A stretch of 64,000 nt of DNA from Marinifaba aquimaris. Its GTDB lineage: Bacteria; Pseudomonadota; Gammaproteobacteria; Enterobacterales; Alteromonadaceae. Shown here piece after piece: positions 45,519 to 55,463 of this stretch. The notes beneath the pieces were generated by a model. That model saw only the letters and a list, made by a program, of their open reading frames with translations, searched no databases and had not been told where the DNA came from. Within the stretch, counting starts at the first letter, position 1. The number at the start of each line of letters is the position of its first letter. The position numbers and the translations under genes were made by a program. The stretch spans positions 1-64,000 of the forward strand of contig NZ_JABULX010000022.1 of the NCBI RefSeq assembly GCF_013328345.1, given 5' to 3'.

Positions 45519-45842
45519 TGTCGATTCTCATGTCTATTTTGTTAACAATAAATATCCATTTAGTTAACAATTATCGGGGCTTTATGACAGTAAAGCTAAG
45601 CGAGTTCTCTATATGGTCTTAGTTTGAGCTTTATCTGAGCTAATTCCATATTTAAATTGTTATAACATGCTGATTCTAAATATGTCAAACCATTAGCAAA
45701 TGTTAACATTTGGTTGACACCTATTTCAGGGCTGGTGTATTTTAAAGATAGATATCATGTACGAGCTGCTTGATTAGTAAACAGTTCGTGTAGTTTTATG
45801 GATACTTGATTTCTCAATTGTGTTGATGACGAAGGGATACAC
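45519..45842. promoter_or_regulatory. 324 bp divergent control region between vgrG and the T6SS operon
   Basis: No gene. Holds a perfect 16-bp palindrome (CAAATGTTAACATTTG, 45697-45712) abutting a TTGACA -35 (45714-45719) with TATTTT 18 bp on (45738-45743), directed at the plus-strand operon. Two more GTTAAC sites lie at 45541 and 45563 near the vgrG start. I infer a repressor or silencer site; the regulator is unknown. Confidence 0.4.
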
Positions 45843-46328
45843 ATGTTTAGTACGGATAAGCAAACTCGCTCGCCAAAAAGCGTGCTTGAAAATGACAAAC
45901 TGGACGTTTACAAAAAAGCATTTATTCTACAAAAAAATGCTTTCATCCAGTCTACTTGGAGTAATTGTCGTTCAATCGGTATCTTACTCGATCAAATCGG
46001 CTTACCCGCTCATCGTGTATTTTCTAAAGAAGCACATCAAACATTCGAAATACTCAATAACGAGTCGCTTGATTACTGCCTTTACAAAGCTTGCCTTACT
46101 CATGTTGTTTTATCACAGCTGAGCAATGAATTACTCAGGGTTCAGTCGCAATTATTCGCGGCCATGGATGAGCTCGTTGTCACTACATTAGAAACCGATC
46201 GTAAACATCAAACCAGCGTCTCTTTAGTCAAAAAATTACTGAATCAAAAAACATTTTGGGCTGAAACTGCTTCAGCTCGTTTCGATCAAGTTATCTGCTC
46301 CGTACTTGAGCAGAAATTATGTCGTTAA
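45843..46328 (+). CDS. hypothetical protein, first gene of the T6SS operon
   Basis: 161 aa, helical, no signal peptide or TM segment, family not recognised. The ATG has a strong ribosome site (GAAGGGA). It ends 25 bp before tssJ, so it is probably part of the operon. Candidate roles such as regulator or accessory protein are guesses. Confidence 0.6.
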   Translation: MFSTDKQTRSPKSVLENDKLDVYKKAFILQKNAFIQSTWSNCRSIGILLDQIGLPAHRVFSKEAHQTFEILNNESLDYCLYKACLTHVVLSQLSNELLRVQSQLFAAMDELVVTTLETDRKHQTSVSLVKKLLNQKTFWAETASARFDQVICSVLEQKLCR

Positions 46329-46353
46329 ATTTTTATATCACTAGGGTTGGAAT

Positions 46354-47031
46354 ATGAAATTTCTTAAAGCCACTTTTTTCTTTGGCCTTGTTTGTTTGTT
46401 GGGTGCGTGTTCATCGACAAAAGTTACTTTAGATGTCAGTGCGACCGATAATTTAAATTTAAATCGCTTCGATGAGCCTTTACCTGTTGTGTTAAGGGTT
46501 TATCAACTAACAGATGTACAGGCATTCAACAATGCGACGTTTAACGATTTATGGAAATCAGATAAATCGGTGTTAGCCAATACGCTGGTGACGATGGAAG
46601 AGCACACGGTTTACCCTTCTGATCAAACAAAAATTGTATTTGATCAGGCTGAGCTTGCCAATTACGTCGCTATTTTTGCTTTGTTCCGTGATAGAGCTGA
46701 GAACAACTGGCGCGTGTTTTATAAATTAGATGGCGGTACCGTTCAATTATCTACCGAGCTCGACGTTGCATTAACGAGCAATTCAATTTCTCTGCCTAAA
46801 GTTGAAACACCTCAAGAGGCCACTGCTCAAACTCAAGATCAGCCAGAAGCTAGTGCTGAGGATAAAACCGCTAGCCGCAAGACAACGCGTAAAGTGAACA
46901 AATCTAAAATGTCAGACGTTGAAAGACGCAAGTACGAGCATCAGCAAAAATTAAAAGCAAAAGCGACTGCTGAAGCTGAAAGTGCAGCCAATAAAAAAGT
47001 AACAGAAGTATTAAATAGCGTAGCTAAATAA
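46354..47031 (+). CDS. tssJ: T6SS outer-membrane lipoprotein TssJ
   Basis: 225 aa. Lipobox LLGAC (Cys19), a transthyretin-like core with LPVVLRVYQLTDVQAFNNAT and NYVAIFALFRDRAENNWRVF. TssJ anchors TssM to the outer membrane. From about 150 on there is an unusual Lys/Ala/Glu-rich tail (TTRKVNKSKMSDVERRKYEH onward) not found in most TssJ proteins. Its stop overlaps the tssK ATG by one base. Confidence 0.9.
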   Translation: MKFLKATFFFGLVCLLGACSSTKVTLDVSATDNLNLNRFDEPLPVVLRVYQLTDVQAFNNATFNDLWKSDKSVLANTLVTMEEHTVYPSDQTKIVFDQAELANYVAIFALFRDRAENNWRVFYKLDGGTVQLSTELDVALTSNSISLPKVETPQEATAQTQDQPEASAEDKTASRKTTRKVNKSKMSDVERRKYEHQQKLKAKATAEAESAANKKVTEVLNSVAK

Positions 47032-48350
47032 TGATTTACAACGGTCGAAAGCCTGTTTGGGCAGAGGGTGTCTTACTCGCTCAACAACATTTACAACAGT
47101 TTGACTTAAGCCATGAAAACGCTGTCGCTCAGCGTTTATCATGGTGTTCTGGGTTTCATTATGGTTTTAGTCACTTAAGCTTTGATTACTCAGCATTAGC
47201 GCGTGGGGTGTTAAGTGTAACCCGGGCAAACTTCATTTTTGAAAATGGAAAAATGGTCTGTTTCGATCGAAACGTCGATCAACCTCTTGAGTTAGAGCTG
47301 CCAGCTGATACCCAAGACGTTGTGGTGTATATTGCAATGCCTGCTAATGAATCTGTGTCTGGTATCAAAGGTTACCAACAAGATGGCCAACTTTGCGCAT
47401 ACAGAACAGAATACTCAAGCATTAGTGATCAGCATGATGTCATGCGCAAAAGGGAAGTATTGTTCTCGACGCCTAATCTGTTTTTATTGACTGAAGATGA
47501 TAGTCACCACCATTTTGATAGTCTTGCTGTCGCACGATTAAAAAGAAGTGCTGATGGTGGTTTCTCAATAGATGATTCATTTATTCCTCCTTTACTTAAC
47601 GCACATATTTCTAATTACTTAAAAAACTTTCTGCAAAAAGCATTTAACGTTGTCAGTGCTAAAGCATCACATTTAATGTCTCAGGCTCAAGCACTTGAAG
47701 CCAGCGATATTCAAAATTTAATGATCCTCAATGTATTACTGCCTAAAGTAGTCGAGCTCAAGCATTTGACAGAAATTGATGTAGTACACCCAGAGCGAAT
47801 TTATTTAGCGTTAAGTCAAATTACGGCCTCTTTATCAGCGTTGAAATTAAAAAATTTACATGAGCAAATACCCGAATATAACCATAAAGATTTGGGCAGT
47901 GTATTTTCGCAGATAGATGAAACCTTTACTCAGTTGTTAAGTACAACCCAAGCAAAAGTAACCAGTGATATGAAGTTGGTTAAGCTTTCAAGTGCCATCT
48001 ATAACGTAAATAACATTGATGCTCAGCAGTTTGACAAACAGGACTTCTACCTTGGTGTTTATATGGAGTCTGCTGATAACCAGTGGATAGATATTTTTGG
48101 CAGCCAAGTGAAAATCGGCTCTGCTGCCAAATTAGAGTTTATTGTTGCTTCTGCCTTACCTGGTATCAGTATTCAGCATGTCCAGCGCACACCTCATAAT
48201 TTAGCTATAAAGAGTGGCTTTGAATATTTCCGCTTGGAGCCGTATGGCGATTTATGGCAAAACATCGTAGAAGAACAAAATGTAGGTATTTTTATTCCTC
48301 ATGGTCTGCAAGATATCCAACTGGAATTTATCAGCATTGATAAAAGTTAA
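47031..48350 (+). CDS. tssK: T6SS baseplate protein TssK
   Basis: 439 aa. N-terminal VWAEGVLLAQQHLQQFDLSH-like block (PVWAEGVLLAQQHLQ) and late FYLGVYMESADNQWIDIFG are typical of TssK, which links the baseplate to the TssJLM membrane complex. It overlaps the end of tssJ. Confidence 0.93.
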   Translation: MIYNGRKPVWAEGVLLAQQHLQQFDLSHENAVAQRLSWCSGFHYGFSHLSFDYSALARGVLSVTRANFIFENGKMVCFDRNVDQPLELELPADTQDVVVYIAMPANESVSGIKGYQQDGQLCAYRTEYSSISDQHDVMRKREVLFSTPNLFLLTEDDSHHHFDSLAVARLKRSADGGFSIDDSFIPPLLNAHISNYLKNFLQKAFNVVSAKASHLMSQAQALEASDIQNLMILNVLLPKVVELKHLTEIDVVHPERIYLALSQITASLSALKLKNLHEQIPEYNHKDLGSVFSQIDETFTQLLSTTQAKVTSDMKLVKLSSAIYNVNNIDAQQFDKQDFYLGVYMESADNQWIDIFGSQVKIGSAAKLEFIVASALPGISIQHVQRTPHNLAIKSGFEYFRLEPYGDLWQNIVEEQNVGIFIPHGLQDIQLEFISIDKS

Positions 48351-48378
48351 TTAATAAGGAAATACACGGAATAAGCAC

Positions 48379-49128
48379 ATGGAAGTACAAGAAGAGATGG
48401 CGAAACAAGATTTATTAGCTTGTATCGCGCCAGTTTTACATGCGTTGATGCCGCTTAAGAACAAAGATAAAGCAGCTGAGTTGGACCTCTCATTTCGTGA
48501 GCACCTCATTTCCTGTATCGATCAGTTCGAACGTTTGTGTTACGAAAATCAAATTAAAACTTCGCAAATGCAGCAAGCTAAATTTGCACTTGCAGCGACA
48601 TGTGATGAGTTGGTAATGGGTTCGAATGTGAGTTTCAGAATGGAATGGATGGCACGCCCTTTACAACTTGAGTTTTTTGGCAATAACCGTGCGGGTGAAG
48701 AATTTTTTGAGCGGTTAGATAAATTACGCATGGCTGGTGAAAGCCAGTTAGCTGAATTGGAAGTTTATTATGTATGCCTGCAACTGGGTTTTGAGGGGGC
48801 ATATAAAATAAAAGGCCTTGAGCAATTAAAAGCTCTGATCGTTGATATTCGCGCGCAAATTGAGGATGCGCAAGGCCAAGTAAACACGGCCTTATCGGTC
48901 AATGGTGCACCTGCTGAGAACTTTGCCGTTAAGGTTGGCAGAAACTTACCATATTGGGTCATTTTCAGTATTGGTTTTAGTGTGATCATGTTTATGTACC
49001 TCGCATTTCATTACGTCATCAGCCAACACGCTGACAATCAAGTTCAGTACATTCAAGAACAATCAATTGTGATGGATACACAATTTAAACCCGCTATTCA
49101 CTCACAAAGGGGACAGATAAATGAGTAA
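48379..49128 (+). CDS. tssL: T6SS inner-membrane protein TssL (DotU-like)
   Basis: 249 aa. DotU cytoplasmic domain with AKFALAATCDELVM and LEFFGNNRAGEEFFERLDKL, ending in one transmembrane helix (YWVIFSIGFSVIMFMYLAFH) and a short periplasmic tail. No peptidoglycan-binding OmpA domain is attached. An internal ATG at 48397 is a possible start. It overlaps tssM by 8 bp. Confidence 0.92.
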   Translation: MEVQEEMAKQDLLACIAPVLHALMPLKNKDKAAELDLSFREHLISCIDQFERLCYENQIKTSQMQQAKFALAATCDELVMGSNVSFRMEWMARPLQLEFFGNNRAGEEFFERLDKLRMAGESQLAELEVYYVCLQLGFEGAYKIKGLEQLKALIVDIRAQIEDAQGQVNTALSVNGAPAENFAVKVGRNLPYWVIFSIGFSVIMFMYLAFHYVISQHADNQVQYIQEQSIVMDTQFKPAIHSQRGQINE

Positions 49129-52100
49129 GGTCAATACAACTGGCCTAGGGCACTTTTTAATTGGCTTAATGTCATCGCGCGCAACGGGGCAGATGGTTGG
49201 ACTCATTGCGGTATTAAGTATTATTTGGTTTGCTGGTAACTTTGTTGGTTTAGATACCAGTGATAAAAAATTACTAGCGATGGCCGCCGTTTTTGCTGCT
49301 TTTATCATTTATTTAATTGCCAAATGGATTTGGACTAAACGCTCGGGTGATTTGTTAGTAAACGAGCTAGCAAGCCATAATGCGAGTAGCCAGGCTGAGA
49401 TGGAAGCGATTCAAACTAAAATGCAAGAAGCATTGAAATCGCTGAAAACGTCTCATTTGGGTGCTAGAGGTAATGCTGCTTTATACGCACTGCCTTGGTA
49501 TATGATCATTGGTCCATCAGCAACGGGTAAAAGTACATTATTTGCTAATTCTGGTTTGCATTTCCCGTATGCCAATTCAAACGATTTACACATTCAAGGT
49601 TTTGGTGGGACGCGAAATTGTGATTGGTGGTTCTCCGATCAAGCGGTATTAATTGATACTGCCGGCCGATATACAACCGAATCGTCTGATAACCAAGAAT
49701 GGTTAAGCTTCTTAAAATTACTGAAAAAATATCGCCCCAAATTGCCGATAAACGGCATTATGGTTGCTATTAGCGTGGCGGATATTTTAACCGCTGATAG
49801 TGAAGGTATTCGCCAACACGTCAAACTTATCCGTGAACGCATTCAAGAGCTTATCACCGAATTGGGTGTCATCTTCCCCGTTTATTTAGTCTTTACCAAA
49901 ACGGATCTAATCAGTGGTTTTGAACCCTTCTTTGCTGATTTATCAGAAGCAGAGAGAAATCAGGTCTGGGGTACTTATTTACTGGATGACAGTGAAGATC
50001 AGACGATTGATTCTGCAGAGTTATTTGAAGTGCGGATGACTGAGCTCTATCAGCGTTTATGCGACCAGCGATTAGGGAAAATTGCCAGAGAAAGGAATGT
50101 ATCGCGTAAGAGCTTAATATTTGATTTTCCGAATCAGTTTAAAGCTGCTTCTGGCAAATTAACTGAATTTGTTAACTTGCTCTTTAAGCAAAACCCTTAT
50201 CAGGAAGTACCTTGGTTTGCAGGTGTTTATTTTACTTCTGGTACTCAAGAAGGCTCGCCAATTGAACGGATTATGTCGGGTGTTAGGGAACAATTTTGCT
50301 CAGTTGCCCTTGAACAAAAGTCAGAAAGTATTACCAAGAGTTATTTCATTAACAAGGTATTTAATGACGTTCTGTTTAAGCTTCAAGATTTGACGCGTGG
50401 CAACAGGCGACAACGCAAATTACAACGTTGGGCAAAAGGTTTAGCCGTCACTTCGACACTGGCTTCTATTGGTGGTGCCGCCGCATTACTTATGGCTTCG
50501 TACACCAGTAATTTACTGTTGTTAAGCGACGGCCAAACGCGTGTAGAAAACTTAATGGCATTGTCTACTACTCAAACCCGTCCGGACCAACGTTTTACTG
50601 CCGCAGCTGATTTATTTGAGCATTACACAAAGTTAGTTAAATACGAGCAAAGTTTACCTTGGTATTTCTTATTTGGTATCTATGAAGGGGATGATACGCT
50701 CGCGGCCATTGAAACCTTAATGCTGCAAGAACTCAATAATGTGATGATTCAGCCTGTGTATAACCAGGTACATCAATCTTTGGTTCAAGGACACCAACAA
50801 TGGGTTCAAGCGCTTACACCTGAAGCTCAAAACAAATTTAGAAAGGACTATTACAACCATTTAAAATTGTATTTGATGTTCTCTACTTATCCGCAAAAGA
50901 TTAGCAGTGAAAAGGATGCTTTTTCTCGTGTTGAATTAAGTCAAATTTGGCTAAAAATGCTGGGTTTAGATGCTGATAATGAAAACCACCAAGCTTTAAT
51001 CGCCAGTGCTGATGACATGATTGGGTTTTATTTAAACAGAGTCGGTCGAGATATAGAGCAAGCAACGGATGTTGATTATTGGCCTGCTGATGCTCAGTTA
51101 GTTGAGCTCGCTCGAAAAGATTTAAGAACCGATCCAGAAGCTAAGCCTTTATATCAACAAATCGTCAATAGTAAACAGCTTGCCGAACAATCAATCGATT
51201 TAAAAGATTTACTCAGCCCGGCTAATCGTGAGCATCTATCAACTACTCAAAGTATACCTTTAGCTTACACCCAATTTGGTTGGCAAAATGTGGTTTACCC
51301 TGAAATAAAAAGGGAAGTGGCCTTGGCAAGTTCAGGCGACTGGGTAATGGGTCAAGGCACAACCTCGGGCGAAAATACCATAGATGTTGAAAAAGGGCGT
51401 GCTCTTGAAATATCAATTCGTCGTTTATATTTTGATGACTATGCTCAGCACTGGTTTTCTTTCTTACAACATACTCAGTTATCTGCTTCAGAAAACATTG
51501 GCCAACATAATTTGAAACTAAGTAAGTTAGTGACACCTGAAGGGGCGATTGCTGAACTTATGGCTAGAGTTAATGACAATATTCAATTAGTTGATGACCC
51601 TAAAGCGACCCAAGCAGTGGTAGATAAAGTCTCTACGGTACAAGCTAAATTGTCTGATACATCGAGCCCGGTAAATAAACTTGCAAATAAAGTGGCTACG
51701 CAAGTTGCATCACCAATAGCACAATTTAAAGTACCTGAATTAGAAGATAAGTTTTTGGATTTAAGACGTTTTACTAATAGTCCAGAACAAGGGAAAACCT
51801 CAGATTTTATCAAACAATATTTATCTGCTTTAGCGCTCGTACAAGCTGATATTAGTAAAGTGGCGACCAGTAATGAGCCTGCGCTTGCCGCTATTAGTAT
51901 TGCTGAAGAATTACTTCAAGGTTCAAAAAATCAAAACGCCATTCAAACTGCTTGGATTGTTTTAGATAGTCAATTGACATCACTGGATGATCAAACGAAT
52001 CAAGCCATTGCTCCATTACTTAAATCAGCATTAACGAAAACCGTCGAAAATGTATTTTTACTTTCAAAAGCACAAATTAACGACGAGTGGAATAATCAGG

Positions 52101-52834
52101 TTTACGGCGCTTACAAAGAAGGCATTAAAGGTAAATTTCCGTTTAATAGTCGAGGTGTTGATGCCACTACTCAAGATGTTGCTGACTTTTTAAATAAAGA
52201 AACCGGTACGTTATGGACGTTTGTAGATCAAAGACTTAAACCATTTTTAAAGCGCAGTCATCGACGTTATTCAGAGCGCCAATGGCATGGTTTGGGTATT
52301 GGTTTTGATAAAAAGTTTATCAACGGTTTAAACCTGGCTCAAAAGGTGAGTTACTCACTCTTTCCAAAAGGTGGTACTGACTTATATGTCAAATTCCATG
52401 TCTTACCGATCCCACAAAGAGGGATAAGAGAGACGTTTATTGGTTACAGTGAACAATCGTATCGCTATCGCAATGAGCCTGAAGAGTGGCGTCGTTTTTT
52501 ATGGCCAGGCATGGGGGCAACAGAAGATGCTAACTTGTACGGTGTTAATCGTCAGGGTAAAAAGCTTGCCATTAAAGAATCGGGGCCTTGGGCATTTTTT
52601 AGAATCTTAAACAAAGCGAAAGTTAAATGGGTACAGGGCACGGAGTATTCTGCTATTTGGCAACTACAAGATGCCGATAGTGCCGATTCTGATTTGCTAA
52701 ATGTGCGTTTTAATTTTAAGTCGGCGAGAAACAGTAGCCTCTTTGATAGAAGTGTCATCACACGTTTTGGTTTACCAGAAACGATTTTCAATACCTCTGA
52801 CCTCGCATTAGCGAATAAAAGTGCAATGAGGTAA
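49121..52834 (+). CDS. tssM: T6SS inner-membrane protein TssM (IcmF)
   Basis: 1237 aa. Two N-terminal TM helices (about 25-42 and 50-71), Walker A GPSATGKSTL (131-140), Walker B DTAGRYT (179-185) and a third TM near 440-460; the rest is the large periplasmic domain. It spans the envelope and binds TssL and TssJ. Start inside tssL; tagF follows with no gap. Confidence 0.95.
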   Translation: MSKVNTTGLGHFLIGLMSSRATGQMVGLIAVLSIIWFAGNFVGLDTSDKKLLAMAAVFAAFIIYLIAKWIWTKRSGDLLVNELASHNASSQAEMEAIQTKMQEALKSLKTSHLGARGNAALYALPWYMIIGPSATGKSTLFANSGLHFPYANSNDLHIQGFGGTRNCDWWFSDQAVLIDTAGRYTTESSDNQEWLSFLKLLKKYRPKLPINGIMVAISVADILTADSEGIRQHVKLIRERIQELITELGVIFPVYLVFTKTDLISGFEPFFADLSEAERNQVWGTYLLDDSEDQTIDSAELFEVRMTELYQRLCDQRLGKIARERNVSRKSLIFDFPNQFKAASGKLTEFVNLLFKQNPYQEVPWFAGVYFTSGTQEGSPIERIMSGVREQFCSVALEQKSESITKSYFINKVFNDVLFKLQDLTRGNRRQRKLQRWAKGLAVTSTLASIGGAAALLMASYTSNLLLLSDGQTRVENLMALSTTQTRPDQRFTAAADLFEHYTKLVKYEQSLPWYFLFGIYEGDDTLAAIETLMLQELNNVMIQPVYNQVHQSLVQGHQQWVQALTPEAQNKFRKDYYNHLKLYLMFSTYPQKISSEKDAFSRVELSQIWLKMLGLDADNENHQALIASADDMIGFYLNRVGRDIEQATDVDYWPADAQLVELARKDLRTDPEAKPLYQQIVNSKQLAEQSIDLKDLLSPANREHLSTTQSIPLAYTQFGWQNVVYPEIKREVALASSGDWVMGQGTTSGENTIDVEKGRALEISIRRLYFDDYAQHWFSFLQHTQLSASENIGQHNLKLSKLVTPEGAIAELMARVNDNIQLVDDPKATQAVVDKVSTVQAKLSDTSSPVNKLANKVATQVASPIAQFKVPELEDKFLDLRRFTNSPEQGKTSDFIKQYLSALALVQADISKVATSNEPALAAISIAEELLQGSKNQNAIQTAWIVLDSQLTSLDDQTNQAIAPLLKSALTKTVENVFLLSKAQINDEWNNQVYGAYKEGIKGKFPFNSRGVDATTQDVADFLNKETGTLWTFVDQRLKPFLKRSHRRYSERQWHGLGIGFDKKFINGLNLAQKVSYSLFPKGGTDLYVKFHVLPIPQRGIRETFIGYSEQSYRYRNEPEEWRRFLWPGMGATEDANLYGVNRQGKKLAIKESGPWAFFRILNKAKVKWVQGTEYSAIWQLQDADSADSDLLNVRFNFKSARNSSLFDRSVITRFGLPETIFNTSDLALANKSAMR

Positions 52835-53839
52835 ATGAGTATGCTGAATTTCTTTTCTCGTAAAAAAGCGGTAGAGCCTGTCATTCAAAAAGTGCATGAA
52901 TTTGGCTACCTAGGCAAAACGGCTCTTCGCCCAGACTTTGTGAAATTGAATGTCTCATCTCGTGAACTGATTAATTTAGATAATTGGTTACAAGAAGGAT
53001 TTGCGTATGTCCATAGACAAGGTTTAAGTCACAACGCTGATAAAGATTCGACGCCCTGTCTTTACTTCCTTTCAGGTGGAAATGAAGACTCCAATGTAAT
53101 GGGGTTAATGCAACCAAGCGTAGATAGCAGTGGACGACATTATCCTTTTGTCAGTTTTGTGCACTCAGGTGCTGATTTATATAAAAAACACCCGAGTTGT
53201 ATGTTTTTAGCGCATGTTGACGCTATTCAACAGCTGTTGATGTCTACTGATAAAGTGTATTCATCTCGTTCAATTGAAGAGATGGAGTTTTATTCTGAAG
53301 AGCTTTCACATGTTGCTGGCATGTTGAAAAACCCTGTGGATTTAACCCAAGTACTCGATAGATTTCGTCATATTGCAATGGCTGATTTTTGGCATGCAAC
53401 GGGTCTTAGCGATATTGAAAACAGGGCCGTGTTTATTCGAGAATCCTCACTTAGTATGCAATCAATGGCGAATAGAGGGTGCTTAAGAACACACTTTGGC
53501 TTGCGATTCCCAATGCCGGTTTTTTCACCAGAAAATGCTTATGTTGGCGCATTTTGGTTGCATTTAGTCACCATGATGGTAGCGGATCATAATTGGCAAC
53601 CTTGGTTTTTTTATAGTTTAGGCTCTGCTCAACACAAACCGAGTATGACGATTTTTGTTCGACCGGTTCCTGCTTCTTGTTTTGATAGTGTGTGGAATTT
53701 ATCTCGTCAATCTCAAAATGTGATTGATTTGGTACACACTACGGCTTCGAGTAAGCCTTCTCAAAGTGATTATGAGTTAGCTGGCGCAGAGAATGTGAGT
53801 TTGTACGATGCTCTCAGACGTTGGTGTAAAGGAGTTTAA
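52835..53839 (+). CDS. tagF: T6SS-associated protein TagF
   Basis: 334 aa. TagF domain FGYLGKTALRPDFVKLNVSS at the N-terminus, followed by FVSFVHSGADLYKKHPSCMF and AFWLHLVTMM. In Pseudomonas, TagF represses T6SS activity after translation. The ATG follows directly on the tssM stop. No PpkA/PppA genes are in the visible part of the operon. Confidence 0.82.
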   Translation: MSMLNFFSRKKAVEPVIQKVHEFGYLGKTALRPDFVKLNVSSRELINLDNWLQEGFAYVHRQGLSHNADKDSTPCLYFLSGGNEDSNVMGLMQPSVDSSGRHYPFVSFVHSGADLYKKHPSCMFLAHVDAIQQLLMSTDKVYSSRSIEEMEFYSEELSHVAGMLKNPVDLTQVLDRFRHIAMADFWHATGLSDIENRAVFIRESSLSMQSMANRGCLRTHFGLRFPMPVFSPENAYVGAFWLHLVTMMVADHNWQPWFFYSLGSAQHKPSMTIFVRPVPASCFDSVWNLSRQSQNVIDLVHTTASSKPSQSDYELAGAENVSLYDALRRWCKGV

Positions 53840-53840
53840 G

Positions 53841-55376
53841 ATGACAAAACCTTATACACATAATGATTGGCAAGAGTGGTTAGAAAGTTTGCTACAACCA
53901 ATCAAAGACAGGCCTTGCGGTGAAGACTTAAAGTATGAAGAAGATTTTAAAGCTATCAAAGCTAGTTTTTCATCACTTGAAGTTGTTGATTATAAGCCAA
54001 TCTTTATCACTTTAACTGAGCTGCTAGCGACTAAGACAAAGGATTTGAGGTTAGCGGGATATTTAACGTTTGCCGCGGCGCACGAATTTGGTTTTCAAGG
54101 TTTGTGCATGGGATTTGTGTTATTTAATCGTTTTTTAACCGACTTTGAATCTGACGTATTCCCAGAAACGCCAAAAGCGCGACGCTCGGTTCACAAATGG
54201 TTTTTAGGTCAACAAGCCAGGCTTCAAGCTGTGACGGCGCTTAATCACTCACCAGAACCCCAAATGCTGGTCGATTGTCAAAGTGCGCTTTACGATTATT
54301 CGCAAAATTCTGTACCAAAACTTGATGAAAATGCAGGCCCATTGTCTGATATCAATGCTTGGTTAGACAAATTAGCTAAAGCTAATCCGATTCAAAAAAC
54401 GCCAGAACCTGTTGAGCAGACACCTCCAAAAAATACCAACAACAGTGAAGTCACACCTGCAATTGAAAATGTGACATCTAATGAGCCGTCCTTAGCGACT
54501 AAAGCGTTAGAAACCGATAGTGATTATCTCGACTCTATCAGAGAGCTAATAAAGTTTGACAGAGACAAGCAACAATTTGTGCGCATGCTTAATTTAGCCA
54601 GAACGGCTAGGTGGGGGTTAATCAAAGTACCGCCAAATGAAGCGGGAAAAACTCGCCTTCCTGCACCAAGACAAACGGCATTTTCACCAATAAAAAATGC
54701 AATTGCTGAGCAAAACTATCAGGATGCGTTTTTAAAATGTGAGGCTTTATTTTTAGAAGGTGCAATGCACTTCAATCTCGATCTACAAATGCTTTGTTAT
54801 AAAGCAATAAAAGGGATGAGCCAGCCAAAGTTAGTGACTGCACTTGAATTGCAGCTTCTTTACTTAATTACGTTTGTACCCAACCTAAGCCAGTTGACTT
54901 ATGAAGATGGCACGCCTTTTTGTTCTGCAACTAATAAAGACTTAATGAGTGAAATAGAAAGCAGGTTAACACAGAGCGAAGCGTCATCTGCTGCTACTGA
55001 TGAATTGGATGAAATGACTCAGCAAGCATTTGCATTGGTTGAAAAAGGACAATGCGAGCAGGCGTTAAAATACGTCTCAAAGATGACTTGCGACGAACCC
55101 TTCAAACATTTCCAGAAATCGTTTATTCAGGCTCAAGTATTAGTGCGCGCTGAAAGACTCGAATTAGCGTTACCCATTTTAACAGAGTTAAATAAACAGA
55201 TTGAAGAACGAGAGGCAAGGATTTGGCGACAGGACTTTGTTATCCAAGTATGGCGACAAACTTACCAATGTTTAATGGGCTTATCAAAAAACACCGAAGA
55301 TGACTTTGCACTTAAAGCAACCGTTATTAAAAACAACTTAATTTTAACTCGACCAGAAGCAGTCTTGAGTTTATAA
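53841..55376 (+). CDS. tssA: T6SS cap protein TssA
   Basis: About 511 aa from the ATG at 53841, with AAAGGAG before it. N-terminal ImpA-type domain (WLESLLQPIKDRPCGEDLKY; KDLRLAGYLTFAAAHEFGFQ), a low-complexity linker (about 185-215) and a VasJ-like C-terminal region (ARTARWGLIKVPPNEAGKT onward). TssA steers tube and sheath polymerisation. It starts 1 bp after the tagF stop. Confidence 0.9.
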   Translation: MTKPYTHNDWQEWLESLLQPIKDRPCGEDLKYEEDFKAIKASFSSLEVVDYKPIFITLTELLATKTKDLRLAGYLTFAAAHEFGFQGLCMGFVLFNRFLTDFESDVFPETPKARRSVHKWFLGQQARLQAVTALNHSPEPQMLVDCQSALYDYSQNSVPKLDENAGPLSDINAWLDKLAKANPIQKTPEPVEQTPPKNTNNSEVTPAIENVTSNEPSLATKALETDSDYLDSIRELIKFDRDKQQFVRMLNLARTARWGLIKVPPNEAGKTRLPAPRQTAFSPIKNAIAEQNYQDAFLKCEALFLEGAMHFNLDLQMLCYKAIKGMSQPKLVTALELQLLYLITFVPNLSQLTYEDGTPFCSATNKDLMSEIESRLTQSEASSAATDELDEMTQQAFALVEKGQCEQALKYVSKMTCDEPFKHFQKSFIQAQVLVRAERLELALPILTELNKQIEEREARIWRQDFVIQVWRQTYQCLMGLSKNTEDDFALKATVIKNNLILTRPEAVLSL

Positions 55377-55390
55377 CTGATTTAAAGCAA

Positions 55391-55414
55391 TGCCTAAAAC
55401 GATACCGTCGTTTA
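55391..55414 (+). other. stem-loop in the tssA-tssB gap
   Basis: CCTAAAACGA-TACCG-TCGTTTAGG, a 9-bp stem with one bulged A, not followed by a T-tract. It may be a processing or stability element ahead of the highly expressed sheath genes, rather than a terminator. Confidence 0.4.
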
Positions 55415-55463
55415 GGGGAAAAATGAAACATTAAAGCAGTAAAACAACATTAAAGGGAAAATT

